Positions 16,601 through 25,528 are shown, counted from the stretch's first letter. The stretch is 54,575 nt of DNA from Verrucomicrobiota bacterium (GCA_024233345.1 JACKPT010000018.1:1-54575), one strand, 5' to 3'. Made by a program: numbers and translations. Notes: a model not told the origin generated them from the letters alone.

Positions 16601-19600
16601 GCGGCAGCAGTGGCCAGGAAACACTGATCAATGAAGGATTCAATGGTGGTGCGACCGCGCCCGAAGGATGGACATTCACGTCCCTGGCCACCTATTCCAC
16701 CGCAGGCAATTATGGGGATGCTCCTCCCTCCCTGAAGTTTGATGCCACCGCCGACCGCATGCAAACCCCGGCTTTGCAGTCGCCCACCAACCTGAGCTTC
16801 TGGGTCAAGGGGCAGGGAACCGACAGCGCCTCCGCCCTGCTGGTGGAAGGCGCCATCGAGGGTACATGGACCACGGTCGCGAGTTTCGTCCCGCTTCCAA
16901 CCTCCGGTACCACCCTGTCAACCCCGGTTAACAGCAGTGTGACGAACATCCGCTTCACCTACACCAAGAGCGTGGGTAATCTGGCTTTGGATGATGTACT
17001 GATCGTCGCCGATGCGACTGCCCCCAGCTATGTTCCTGGCTATTCCAACCTGATGGTCTCCGGCACATCCCAGGTCGTCGGCGGCCTGGCCCAGGGCGTG
17101 ACCTATTTCTTCCGGGCCCGCGCCGTCAACGATGGCGGAACCAGTTCCAACTCCCCGATCGCCAGCGTCACCACCACCCTGGAGGATACCCCACCTCTCT
17201 TCACCAGCGGAGCCGGACCCTACACCACCACTACCGGCGTCGAAGTTGCCTTCGCGGTCACTGCCTCCGGTTATCCCGCACCCTCGGTCACCCTCGATAC
17301 CACCACCGCCTCCGGAGGTTATACCTTCGAGACCGGTACGCTCTCCTATATTCCACCCGTGCCCGATGCCGGTACCCAGACCTTTACCTTCGTCGCTAGC
17401 AATAGCGAGGGGGCCGCAACCCAGGATGTGGTGGTGGTGGTCACCGAGGGCCCGCCCCCGGCGCCCGCCTCCCTTTGGGCTGCCATCACCAACGCCACCG
17501 ATTTCACCGCAGCATGGAATGATGTCGCGGGAGCCACCAGCTACCGACTCGACGTCAGCGAAAACGATCAGTTCGCCAGCGGTTCCACCGGCGGCGGGGG
17601 AACCGAACCCTTTGCTGGGATCGAAGGCGGTACCTCCAGCAGTTACCTCACCCGGAACTGGACCAACAATGGTGTCGTTTGGACGGCCTATAAGGCTCGT
17701 ACCGACCAGACGATCAACGATGAGACCATTTGTTTGCGAGACGAGGACAGTGCCTACCTCGTCTCCGGAATCATCACCGGCGGTGTGGATACCCTGTCCA
17801 TTATCAGCCAGCAGAAATTCACCGGCGCCGGCGGTACCTTCGATGTGCTGATCAATGGCACCGTGGTGGGGGATGACTTGCCAATCACCACCGATGCGGT
17901 CACTCACAGCCTGTCCAACCTTGCCGTCACCGGAGACTTTACCATCATGGTCACCAACAGCGGTTCGGTCCGGGTTGCCTTTGACGACCTCACCTGGTCG
18001 AGTCCGGTGGCCAGTGGCGATGACTTTCTTCCCGGCTACTCGAACCTCGTCGTCAACGGCACCAACCAGCTTGTGTCCGGTCTCACCCCGGGGGCGACCT
18101 ATTACTTCCGTGCCCGTTCCGTGAATGCCGAGGGAACCAGCCCCGACTCGCCGGTGGCCAGTGTCACCACCCTGTTGGTCGATTCGCCACCCTCCTTCGG
18201 GGCCAACCCCGGCCCGGTCAGCACCACCACCGGCGTTTCTGTTGCCTTCACGGTTTCCGCCACCGGCGTGCCCGAGCCCACCCTGGCTCTTTCCGGAACC
18301 ACCGCCAGTACGGGCTATACCTTCAACGCCGGTTCCGGTGAACTTACTTACATCCCGCCCATCGCGGATGTCGGCGCGCAGACCTTTACCTTCACCGCCA
18401 CCAACAGTGAAGGCATCGCTACGCAAACCGTCAGCGTCATCGTGGCCGATGCCCCCTCCGGTCCACCGCTTGCCCCCGCCGCGATCTGGGCCAGTGTGAC
18501 CAATGCCACCGATTTCACCGCAGCCTGGAGTACCGCCGCCAATGCGACCAGCTACCGGCTCGATGTGAGCACCAGTGAGACCTTTTCGGTCAGCGGGGGT
18601 AGCGAGGGCAGCAACCTGATGACCAACCCCGGATTTGAAACCGGGGATAGTACCGGCTGGAGCAAGGTTGAATCCGGCTACACGGTAAGCAGTGACAGCC
18701 CACACAGCGGCACCTACTGCATCCGGGCTGTCGCCACTTCCACCCGCGACTTGGCCCAGCAAGTTGCGATCCCGGAAGCCGACGGCTTGACACCCTACAT
18801 CATCAGCTATTGGTATCGGGTCATTTCCGTTGGCGATGGCACGGATGTCCGGATCTGGTCCAGTTGGGACAACGGACTGGGCTCAGGTGACGACTTGCAG
18901 CCCGGCACCTACAACAGCACGGAATCCGAGTGGACCCAGATTGTTATCACCAACACCCCGGCCGCCGGGGCCACCAATCTGAACTTTGAAGTCCGGGTCT
19001 ACAGTGGAGCCACCGTCGATTTTGACGACTTTTCCGTCCGTTCCGGGAGTGGTGGGGCCCCTGCGGACTCTTATGTACCCGGCTATTCCAACCTCACCGT
19101 TGCCACCACCAGTCAACTGGTGACCGGCCTGACCGAAGGTGTCACCTATTACCTTCGCGCTCGTGCGGTGAATGTCGAGGGCACCAGCCCGAACTCGCCG
19201 ACCGCCAGCGTGGTCACCGCCGCATCGGATGATGGCGACATCAATGATGACGGAATTCCTGATGCCTGGCTTAGCGGTCATGGCTTCAGCCCGACCAACG
19301 CCGCCGGCGATCTGATTCCCGGAGGCGGCGCTACGTTCTGGGATACCTATGTGTATGATGTCGACCCCGGCAATCCTCCTGCCGGGTTTGACCGGATTCA
19401 GGGAGTCGGTCCGAATTCCGCCATCGGTATTGACCTTATGATTCCGCAATCCTCAACCGGCCGCCTCTACGATATCTATGGGCAAGCCGATCTCCTCGGT
19501 TCCAATGGGTGGGTGGGGCTCAGCCTCGATATCCCCGGCAATGGGGGGCCCCTCACGCTCACCGTGACCAACAATGCTTCCAGTCAATACCACTACCGCA

Positions 19601-19620
19601 CCGGGGCGAAACTTCCCTGA
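13618..19620 (+). CDS. Secreted subtilisin-like serine protease (S8) with P domain and nested FN3 modules, 2000 aa
   Basis: A signal peptide (about 1-28) and propeptide lead into an S8 catalytic domain: Asp in VGVWDAG (about 145), His in DDHSTHVAGTI (about 177), Asn in WAAGNEQ (about 267) and Ser in SGTSMATP (about 358). All four key residues are present. A proprotein-convertase-type P domain follows (about 690-850: LVGFSHTYPSDLDIVLTSPDG, split here by no gap, ending NGTWSLYAVDAAAGDSG). Then come three FN3 units starting near residues 956, 1281 and 1619. Each is interrupted after YRLDV by a different jelly-roll-like domain before resuming at PGYSNL. Putative Ig domains separate them. A final DDGIPDAW segment and a beta-domain end the chain. 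It is divergent from the PPC/pseudo-reprolysin operon. Surface or extracellular proteolysis is likely; the substrate is unknown. Confidence 0.92.
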   Translation: MHLTTLRSARLVATGFLMAGFIASAADAGSSNRSPSKRTTTERAPAAILAGADLKNPSERARVVADMKAAEKIRYDAVLAKAAQLGVPVRKDGPGHQVAILHSFRGDEPIYRKTMNRNAGISSAANLVSYPPYLLNGTGIKVGVWDAGSVRRTHQEFTLNRVTNVDAVATDDHSTHVAGTISAAGISAAARGMATNVFVVSYDWNSDYAEMTSAGAATATQSNKVPISNHSYGYDAGTSDMGVYNDEAVTVDSLLVGLPYYLPFWAAGNEQDLLTSKGGYQSITYLGLAKNLITIGAVNDAVSGTNRSLGGASIAYFSSLGPSDDGRIKPDIVANGIDLYSTIDTSDTAYDSYSGTSMATPSAAGSSALLAQLYQREFFGQFMRASMLKALLIHTADDLGRPGPDYMFGWGLINTKAAADVILAHKNSPGSPKMIEGTLTPSARAFTNEFTWNGTSPIRATLAWTDPAGTAQADNSRTPVLRNNLDLRIVAPDGSTVYQPYVMPFVGNWSDASMTNAAITGSNYVDNVERVDLDSPTQAGLYKVVVSYGGTLATASQVYSLVLTGGTDADQAVIVNAGLDLVSESCGAGNGVPDPGEVIGLTLALRNFGTQATTNLIATLLATGGVSAPSAAQDYGSLATDGVAVTNAFSFTADGECGGSITVTFALTDGTNDYGTISQSYTLGEQTAVTVTNANVSAITLNDDSTASPYPSTIQVAGLAGTVSKITVTLVGFSHTYPSDLDIVLTSPDGRRATLLGAAGGDASVSGLTITFDDDAEATVGTPMTSGTFKPSGNVSEMPAPAPAAPYTTSLSEFIGGTPNGTWSLYAVDAAAGDSGSIASGWRIAVTAGEPICCASNQPPGLAPVAPQTVPVGENLSFPVVARDLVDGDTITLAAMNLPAGATFPTTNGIGIVTNQFVWNSASPTGNYTATFMASDKDGTNFLTVLMNVFLPPPFAPTSIWASTTNGAGFTATWDPVPNAASYRLDVATNDTFTGGSSGQETLINEGFNGGATAPEGWTFTSLATYSTAGNYGDAPPSLKFDATADRMQTPALQSPTNLSFWVKGQGTDSASALLVEGAIEGTWTTVASFVPLPTSGTTLSTPVNSSVTNIRFTYTKSVGNLALDDVLIVADATAPSYVPGYSNLMVSGTSQVVGGLAQGVTYFFRARAVNDGGTSSNSPIASVTTTLEDTPPLFTSGAGPYTTTTGVEVAFAVTASGYPAPSVTLDTTTASGGYTFETGTLSYIPPVPDAGTQTFTFVASNSEGAATQDVVVVVTEGPPPAPASLWAAITNATDFTAAWNDVAGATSYRLDVSENDQFASGSTGGGGTEPFAGIEGGTSSSYLTRNWTNNGVVWTAYKARTDQTINDETICLRDEDSAYLVSGIITGGVDTLSIISQQKFTGAGGTFDVLINGTVVGDDLPITTDAVTHSLSNLAVTGDFTIMVTNSGSVRVAFDDLTWSSPVASGDDFLPGYSNLVVNGTNQLVSGLTPGATYYFRARSVNAEGTSPDSPVASVTTLLVDSPPSFGANPGPVSTTTGVSVAFTVSATGVPEPTLALSGTTASTGYTFNAGSGELTYIPPIADVGAQTFTFTATNSEGIATQTVSVIVADAPSGPPLAPAAIWASVTNATDFTAAWSTAANATSYRLDVSTSETFSVSGGSEGSNLMTNPGFETGDSTGWSKVESGYTVSSDSPHSGTYCIRAVATSTRDLAQQVAIPEADGLTPYIISYWYRVISVGDGTDVRIWSSWDNGLGSGDDLQPGTYNSTESEWTQIVITNTPAAGATNLNFEVRVYSGATVDFDDFSVRSGSGGAPADSYVPGYSNLTVATTSQLVTGLTEGVTYYLRARAVNVEGTSPNSPTASVVTAASDDGDINDDGIPDAWLSGHGFSPTNAAGDLIPGGGATFWDTYVYDVDPGNPPAGFDRIQGVGPNSAIGIDLMIPQSSTGRLYDIYGQADLLGSNGWVGLSLDIPGNGGPLTLTVTNNASSQYHYRTGAKLP

Positions 19621-19872
19621 CCGTATTTTCAGTAATCCGATAGCGAAGGCTTCCAGTTCTCGTTCCACCATGCATGACCTGGGGGCGATCTGCGTGAGGA
19701 TGGCGTGTAACTGGGTGGCTGAAGTCGAGGATGGTGAACTGTCCACGGCCCGGTGACCCGATGGCCGGGGGGAAGGTTTTCCGGCGAGGCCCGCCGCGCC
19801 AGCTCGAATGGCATGCTCTTGACTTTGCGGCAAGAGCTTTCTATCCGTTGGCATGGTTACGGGAGCATTCGG
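19621..19872. other. Intergenic region, possible gene remnant
   Basis: This 252-bp stretch lies between the subtilase stop and the preferred glycosyltransferase start. No gene is supported. Both strands are open for much of it and one minus-strand frame looks protein-like, but it matches nothing I recognise and has no start signal. No terminator was found. Confidence 0.35.
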
Positions 19873-21486
19873 GTGAACAAACCCGGTACGGACACGCAAT
19901 ACCCGAGAGGTCTTCCGCCTTTCCCGGTGGTACTGGCCGCAGCATTTCTTCTTCGGATGGTGCTGGCATGGAAACTTCCCCTGCTTGGAGATGAAGTTGG
20001 CACCTGGATCTATATGGGACGGGATGCCCGGACCTTGCTCACGGAATTTCGGGAACCCTGGCTGAGCATGGGGCCTTTTATCCTGCTCTGTAAAATCATC
20101 GGCGCGGTATTCGGGGAGCATCCCCTGATCTTGCGTCTGCCGGTCCTTCTGGCCGGTGTGGCTACTCTTCCTTATTTAGCAGGCATTGTCCGCAGGCTGG
20201 GGGGAGGTGAATTGGCGGCACGACTGGTGGTCATCCTCGGCGCTTTTCATCCATACCTGGTGAGTCAGAGCGTAAACCTTCGAAGTTATGCCTTGTTGAT
20301 TTTCTGCACGGCCGGTGGGCTGTACTACTTGCTCCGTTGGTTGGAACAGAGGACGTGGTCATCCGGGTTTCTGTGTGGGGCGCTGTGCGGACTGGGGTGG
20401 TTGTCGCACTTCAATATGGTCTATGCGCTTGCCGCATTAGGCGCGATTGGGGCCTGGGGTGCGTGTACACCCTGGTCCCACGTTCGGATGAGGTCACGAT
20501 TGTGGGACATCCGTTCCATTGTGGTGCCGGTGATCCTGTTCCTTCTTCCCGCAGCCCTATACCATGCCCAAGTTTGGTCGGATATGCTTCACTTTCGACA
20601 GGCATGGAGTGGTCCGGCGCCCTCGACGGTGGATTACCTCCCGGAATGGGCCCGGTCGTTCTTCGGATCTGGCTGGTGGGTTTACCCGTCCTTGTTCCTG
20701 ACCCTCGGTGGGTGGATTCATGCGGTGCGGCATTCTCCCCGCGTGGCGATCATTCTCGCCCTCGGAGTCGTGGTCCCAATGGTTCTATATGCAGCGACGG
20801 GTGCTCAGCATTATCCTTGGGGCAGCACCCGCCTGCTTGTTGTGGTTCTTCCCTTCCTGTTGATTCAAATGGCCTTGGCCTTATCAGCCCTGCGACAATT
20901 CCCGCATGCGCTATGGGGAGGGTTGTGTCTCGTTCTTGCCTCATGGGCGCCGGGCCTCGAGGCAAAATGGAAAGATGCGACACAATTTCCCTGGAGGGAT
21001 GTACAGTCCTACCTCGCTACTGTGGTGGGGGATCAACAAAGAATCCTTGCCCCGGGTCACGGTCAACTGCACCTGATGCCAGGATTCCGGGAAACCCCAT
21101 GGAAGTTGATGGCGGTGAACGACTATCTGGCGGAAGCGGAAGCCGCAAAACAAGCTGCCTCTGTCCTTTTTCTGGTGACCACGCAACGGTTGGACGGGAG
21201 AACAGAGCCGCACAAGGAATTTGGCGAGGTGTTTATCTATCGCTATGAGGGCGATAGTCGCCGCGAGATTGCTGTCGATATCGTGCGGGATATTCAGCAA
21301 ACCCTGCATGGTGAAGCCAATCCCAACCGGGTTGCCCTGGCTCAGTCAGCTTTGGACTTGATGATGGCACTTGCCTGGAATCCCGCAGAGACCCTGGAAA
21401 TGCAACAGCTCTACTTTCACTCCTTACTGCAAAGCAGCCGAGGGCGGTTTATGCCGATTGCCCAGCGAGAAAAATTGTTTCCGTAA
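19873..21486 (+). CDS. PMT/ArnT-like (GT39/GT83-type) membrane glycosyltransferase
   Basis: A multi-spanning protein of 537 residues from the GTG at 19873, which has GGGAG seven bases upstream; in-frame ATGs at 19753 and 19813 lack a ribosome site and would add an unlikely basic leader. The first membrane segment is followed by LLGDEVGTW (Asp40-Glu41), the acidic pair in the first outside loop used by polyprenyl-phosphate-sugar transferases of the PMT_2 superfamily. About ten further hydrophobic helices follow, then a soluble C-terminal domain from about 390. Such enzymes transfer a sugar from a lipid-linked donor to protein or lipid on the outer face. The acceptor is unknown; nearby secreted proteins rich in Thr/Ser are possible targets (inference). 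Confidence 0.8.
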   Translation: MNKPGTDTQYPRGLPPFPVVLAAAFLLRMVLAWKLPLLGDEVGTWIYMGRDARTLLTEFREPWLSMGPFILLCKIIGAVFGEHPLILRLPVLLAGVATLPYLAGIVRRLGGGELAARLVVILGAFHPYLVSQSVNLRSYALLIFCTAGGLYYLLRWLEQRTWSSGFLCGALCGLGWLSHFNMVYALAALGAIGAWGACTPWSHVRMRSRLWDIRSIVVPVILFLLPAALYHAQVWSDMLHFRQAWSGPAPSTVDYLPEWARSFFGSGWWVYPSLFLTLGGWIHAVRHSPRVAIILALGVVVPMVLYAATGAQHYPWGSTRLLVVVLPFLLIQMALALSALRQFPHALWGGLCLVLASWAPGLEAKWKDATQFPWRDVQSYLATVVGDQQRILAPGHGQLHLMPGFRETPWKLMAVNDYLAEAEAAKQAASVLFLVTTQRLDGRTEPHKEFGEVFIYRYEGDSRREIAVDIVRDIQQTLHGEANPNRVALAQSALDLMMALAWNPAETLEMQQLYFHSLLQSSRGRFMPIAQREKLFP

Positions 21487-21528
21487 GGGTTCGAATACTT
21501 GCCGATTCGTCGGAGTCATCACCACGGG

Positions 21529-23313
21529 CTACGGACTTGAGGTTGGCGATTGCCGGCCCAGCCAGATTGCGAGGGCCATCAGGTTGCGATAGCCGGCCAG
21601 GGGGGCAAACGGGGTTTCGGTGGCGGGAACCTTCGGGAACCGGGGCCAGTACCTTTCCAGCACATCCATCTGGAACAGGTCGGCGAGCGCGTCACGGGAA
21701 GCCTCCGCCTCTTCTCGAATCGCGGTCCATCCCGGATGGGTCGGAGAAAACAAGCGATGATAGCGGAGGGGTTGACCGGATGCCGCCCTCCGCCTTCGCC
21801 ACTCCGGCCACAGCCACGCATGCCGAACCGGACGGAAACGATGCACATTGGCATCGTTGGGAATGGTCAACATGCCGGGATGAATGCGCCCGATCAAATC
21901 CGTCTGAAGCCGGCGATTACCGATCCATTCAAATGGAATGGATTGGGATAGATAGAGCAGTCGCTGGTCGCACACCGGGGTGATGGGCCAGGCGTGAAAA
22001 CTCAAGGTCCACAAACTCGCGCCGAGGTGATACCGGGCGCGGTTTTCCAGTTTCCGCCGGAAGGCGGCTTCGTCAAGCGAGAGGCCCTCCAGCGTGAACT
22101 GGTTGATAAAGGCACGGGACAAGTGAACAGCCTGGTCGCCCAGACCGGGATCGCGGAACAATTGTTTCAGCACCTCGGCGGAGAATCCCCATCGGTTCAT
22201 TTTGCGAAAGAACTCGTGGCCGCCGGCATCTGTCTGGTGGGGATCCGGGTTTCGGGCAAAGCCATGGCTGTAACCGCCGACCACATCGTCCATCAGCAAA
22301 CCCTGCCAGAGGTGGGGGCGCAGTTGGCCCCGACAGGCGGACGGGATCAGTAAGCCGCCAATCGATGCGCCGGAATACAATCCCGCATCCTGCACGAGGA
22401 AGCGAAAGGCTTGCGTGAAGTCCAGCACCGCCGGGTCGTCCAGGATTTGATGCTCGGTGAGGTGCAGTTTCCGGCAAACCTGTCGTGCGGCGATGACTTC
22501 ATAATCACCCGTTTCCCCGAAGGTGAGGGGTCGGACTGCCTGGCCCTGTTCACGGAGGGTGGCGATGAGCATGCGGGAGTCCCGACCGCCGGAAAGCAGA
22601 CAGTCCACAGGTCGATTGCCGGGGGGCGTGTGAGTCGAGACAGCTTCGCGCCAGAGGGCTTCTGTCCATTCGAGGGCCTCCCGGTAGTCGCGGACAACCG
22701 GGGGCGGGGCGGGCGGAGCAGTGCGCATAAGCTGAACACCTCTCGCGTCAACCATGAGCAACGTCGCGGGAGGCAATTGCCTGACACCATCGACCAGGGA
22801 TTGGTTGAACAACAAGCCGTTGGCGAGGAGCAGGCCGATCATTCCCTGATGATCCAACGTGGGGGTGAAGCCGGGATGACAGGTCAGGAAGCCGGGCGCC
22901 GATGCGATCAACACGGTGCCCGAGGAAAGTGTGGTGTAAAAAAGTGGATAGGTACCCAGCGGGTCCACGCCGGTGATCAGGGTGCCATCCTTCCTGATTA
23001 CGGATCCACAAAAATAGCCGTCCGGTTGATGCGGGATGGGTGATTCGCTGGCCCATGCCTCGGCCAGGGTTTGTGCTGTATGGTGTTTGCGCTTCTGGTT
23101 GAGGGCATAGCCGGCAATGAAAGATGTCGTATCATCCGCTTCGTGCATGGACAGTGCTTCTGGAGACGGAACCCCCACCACGGCGGCATAGGGGGGGCGG
23201 TTGAATTGATGCACATGGCCCAACCCGAGTGTTCGGGCGCGGCGTGCGGCCGCTTCGACCGCCTGCGTTCGCAACCGTTCCACCGGCTCCAGAATGAGGA
23301 CAATCAAGGCCAT
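21529..23313 (-). CDS. Asparagine-synthetase-like amide-forming enzyme lacking the glutaminase Cys
   Basis: A 594-residue two-domain protein. The N-terminal half keeps the class II amidotransferase pattern (PDGYFCGSVIRKDG, then DPLGTYPLFY at about 117-126) but starts MALIVL, so the nucleophilic Cys2 of true glutaminases is absent. The C-terminal domain has the ATP-pyrophosphatase loop LLSGGRDSR (239-247) and LTFGETGDYEV. The Cys-less combination is shared with lasso-peptide cyclases, beta-lactam synthetases and some capsule enzymes, which adenylate a carboxylate and attack it with an amine other than ammonia. It is the last gene of an operon with an ATP-grasp ligase and an aspartic-protease-like lipoprotein. 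The product is unknown. Confidence 0.8.
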   Translation of the reverse strand: MALIVLILEPVERLRTQAVEAAARRARTLGLGHVHQFNRPPYAAVVGVPSPEALSMHEADDTTSFIAGYALNQKRKHHTAQTLAEAWASESPIPHQPDGYFCGSVIRKDGTLITGVDPLGTYPLFYTTLSSGTVLIASAPGFLTCHPGFTPTLDHQGMIGLLLANGLLFNQSLVDGVRQLPPATLLMVDARGVQLMRTAPPAPPPVVRDYREALEWTEALWREAVSTHTPPGNRPVDCLLSGGRDSRMLIATLREQGQAVRPLTFGETGDYEVIAARQVCRKLHLTEHQILDDPAVLDFTQAFRFLVQDAGLYSGASIGGLLIPSACRGQLRPHLWQGLLMDDVVGGYSHGFARNPDPHQTDAGGHEFFRKMNRWGFSAEVLKQLFRDPGLGDQAVHLSRAFINQFTLEGLSLDEAAFRRKLENRARYHLGASLWTLSFHAWPITPVCDQRLLYLSQSIPFEWIGNRRLQTDLIGRIHPGMLTIPNDANVHRFRPVRHAWLWPEWRRRRAASGQPLRYHRLFSPTHPGWTAIREEAEASRDALADLFQMDVLERYWPRFPKVPATETPFAPLAGYRNLMALAIWLGRQSPTSSP

Positions 23314-23316
23314 GAG

Positions 23317-24531
23317 TCAGGACACAAAACCCAGACGGTGTCGGTGTCCGGCGTACGCGGAGAGCGCCTCGCGACTCTCTCCGGCCGCAATCGCCAGCAC
23401 CTTGCCAAGGTGCGGATCGCGCTCGCTACAGGAAGTCCAACGGTAAGGAAACAGGCGCTGGGCGCGGATTTCGTGCTCCATCGCCCGGAGCAGGCCGGGA
23501 CGATTGCGGGGAAGAAAGAGGGTGACTGTTTCCAGCAGAACCTGGGCGCCGAGTTTCTTCCGCAGGGCAGGGACATATGCGAGGGCGACGGTCGAGGCAT
23601 TGAGCCGGGGATTGATGTCGACAATGCGCCCGGACTGGTCTTCCAGGATCAGCACGTCGATGCCTAGCAATCCGGTATAACCCCGGGCAAGGATTCCCAT
23701 CGCCGTCCCGGTCACCGCCTGAATGATTTCGGGGGATGGTTGGCGGGCAGGATCGAAAATGTTGCCCTTGAATTTCACCTGGTCATGAATGATCTGCTCT
23801 GCTGCTCCGAGATAGATGACCTGATGGGGCATGGTTTCGCACAAGGCAAAGTTCATGCAGAAGGAGTAGGGTGATGCATACCATCGTTCAATCACGACCG
23901 GGCCGTCGCCGGTCAGGCGGGCAAGGCTTTCGTTGAAGGCATCCGGATGGGAGACCTGCTCCACGCCCATGCCTCCGCCGGTGGGGACGGCCCCGGTTGT
24001 TTTCAAGACACAGCGGCCATCCGCCTGCAGGAACGGCTGTGCAGTCTGGCCGGCGTCAGCCCGACTCGCCACCACCCGGTCCGGACACAGGGTCGAGGGA
24101 ATCCACTGCGCGAGGTCTGCTTTGTTGATCAAACTTCCCGCGATGGCCGGGGCGATCCAATACTTGCCCGCAGGCAACTCCTCCGGCGGGTGCAGGTGAT
24201 AGAGAACCAATTCTCCATCCGGTGCCTGTTGCAGCAAATTGCGGTACTCATCGGCATCGCGGTAGGTCCACACCCGATCCCGGTCGGCAAAGGGCAATCC
24301 CGCACTGCGGATCAGGGCCTCCCCGGCGGGATCCATGGTGACCTCCGGGGCGATCAGGATCACCCCGCCGGTCATGGTCAGCAAACTTCCGCTCCGCGCG
24401 GTCCAGACGATTGGATCATCCCCCATGACTCCGAATGGGCGAAAGGAGGGACGATCATTGACCACCCGGGTGTCGCGATACACATCCGCGAGGGTGACGC
24501 TGGGGACAATCTCACTTTGCTCGCAGCCCAT
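23317..24531 (-). CDS. ATP-grasp ligase-like protein
   Basis: A 404-residue protein from the ATG at 24531; a TTG at 24558 overlapping the upstream stop is an alternative. A pre-ATP-grasp region (about 1-165) is followed by the ATP-binding strand CVLKTTGAVPTGGGMG (about 174-189, Lys and the Gly-rich loop). Next come VVIERWYASPYSF and the metal-binding end LLGIDVLILEDQ..IVDINPRLNAST (Asp, Asn and Arg at about 305-309). These are hallmarks of carboxylate-amine ligases of the ATP-grasp fold. Spacing to the neighbours is 13 and 3 bases, so the three genes form one operon. Together with the Cys-less synthetase it suggests formation of two amide or ester bonds on a small molecule or peptide (inference). 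Confidence 0.82.
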   Translation of the reverse strand: MGCEQSEIVPSVTLADVYRDTRVVNDRPSFRPFGVMGDDPIVWTARSGSLLTMTGGVILIAPEVTMDPAGEALIRSAGLPFADRDRVWTYRDADEYRNLLQQAPDGELVLYHLHPPEELPAGKYWIAPAIAGSLINKADLAQWIPSTLCPDRVVASRADAGQTAQPFLQADGRCVLKTTGAVPTGGGMGVEQVSHPDAFNESLARLTGDGPVVIERWYASPYSFCMNFALCETMPHQVIYLGAAEQIIHDQVKFKGNIFDPARQPSPEIIQAVTGTAMGILARGYTGLLGIDVLILEDQSGRIVDINPRLNASTVALAYVPALRKKLGAQVLLETVTLFLPRNRPGLLRAMEHEIRAQRLFPYRWTSCSERDPHLGKVLAIAAGESREALSAYAGHRHRLGFVS

Positions 24532-24544
24532 GATCGGAACAAAC

Positions 24545-25528
24545 TTATGGCTGTTCAAAGATCACACGCTGGCTCTTGTTGTCGATGGTGACAATGAACC
24601 GCTCCAGAAGCTGCCGCCCGATCCGCACCGGGCTGTTTGCACCAAGCCCCAGTTCATAAGCGGAAATCACCTGGACATCCCGGAACACAAGATCCCCGAT
24701 GCTGATCTGCTTGAGCGTCGTGTCCACCGGATCGGCCATGACCACCTCAAAGTCGCCGGCAAAATCGAGGACAATGTCCACCTTTTCCCCGTCGACCCAC
24801 CCCTCGCAGGTCAAGGCCTTGGCCTCCGGTTTCATGGGCACGGTCAGCAGGATGCCCCGGGGGCCGGGTTGATAATCACGGTCGACCGAGAAGAAGACCT
24901 CGCGTCCCCGGCAATCGAGGGTGACATGATTGAAGGCGGCAAGAAGATTGAAACCGATGACACCGCCCAGTCGATCATGCCTCTCCCACCGGTTCAGGGT
25001 GTCGATGGGACCCAGGGCATTGCGGGCATAGGCGACAACGTTTTCTACATGAATCTCTCCCAGGCGTACCTTGGGCAGCACCACCGCCCATCCCCCGATC
25101 GGATCATAGACATGGCTGGCAAATTGCTCAACCGGGCTGGGGGACACAATCACCACCCCATTCATCTTCTGGCGGGTCTCCTGACTCACCCAGTTGTCCT
25201 GGGCGCTGGTATCGATGAGAAAGACAAGATCCTCGCTGCCGCCCTGGGAAACCTTGATCATGGGGGCGGTTGTGTTGCGATCGGAAACGAAATCCAAGGT
25301 GGCGGTTTGCCGGGGGTGGGTCCTGTTAGCGCCTGCAAAGACCGGGCCGCGGTCACTGTTGTACAGGGTCAGGTTGTAGGTCTGGGGGGGGCGCCCCCGC
25401 TTCAGCAGGGCATCACGATGCTCCTGAGCCAATGGGGTTTCGACGTTCAGGGACGGCGTTGAGCAGCCGACGGAAAGAACCAGTACGGCGAGACCAAACC
25501 AAGTTGCACATCGACAAATCATCATCAT
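24545..25528 (-). CDS. Retropepsin-like aspartic-protease-fold lipoprotein
   Basis: A lipoprotein signal with lipobox LSVGC (Cys22 from the ATG at 25528, which follows AAAGG) is followed by two beta-rich halves. The first contains DLVFLIDTSAQDNWV (Asp106), matching the clan AA pattern h-h-D-T-G-A except that Gly is Ser, and later GVIGFNLLAAFNHVTLDC, typical of bacterial retropepsin-like proteins. The second half has VDIVLDFAGD at the equivalent place (Asp255, motif degenerate). Length is about 327 residues. It is first in the operon with the ATP-grasp and asparagine-synthetase-like genes, so a cell-envelope protein that processes or binds their product is plausible. Activity is uncertain because both catalytic motifs deviate. 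Confidence 0.72.
   Translation of the reverse strand: MMMICRCATWFGLAVLVLSVGCSTPSLNVETPLAQEHRDALLKRGRPPQTYNLTLYNSDRGPVFAGANRTHPRQTATLDFVSDRNTTAPMIKVSQGGSEDLVFLIDTSAQDNWVSQETRQKMNGVVIVSPSPVEQFASHVYDPIGGWAVVLPKVRLGEIHVENVVAYARNALGPIDTLNRWERHDRLGGVIGFNLLAAFNHVTLDCRGREVFFSVDRDYQPGPRGILLTVPMKPEAKALTCEGWVDGEKVDIVLDFAGDFEVVMADPVDTTLKQISIGDLVFRDVQVISAYELGLGANSPVRIGRQLLERFIVTIDNKSQRVIFEQP

Noticed and set aside
16918..18762. 614-codon open frame antisense to the subtilase
   Set aside because: The Gly/Asp/Val-rich product mirrors the repeated FN3 coding sequence; no start signal or domain.
19621..19872. Possible decayed gene on the minus strand between subtilase and glycosyltransferase
   Set aside because: One frame looks protein-like for about 40 residues but has no start, no ribosome site and no family I can name.
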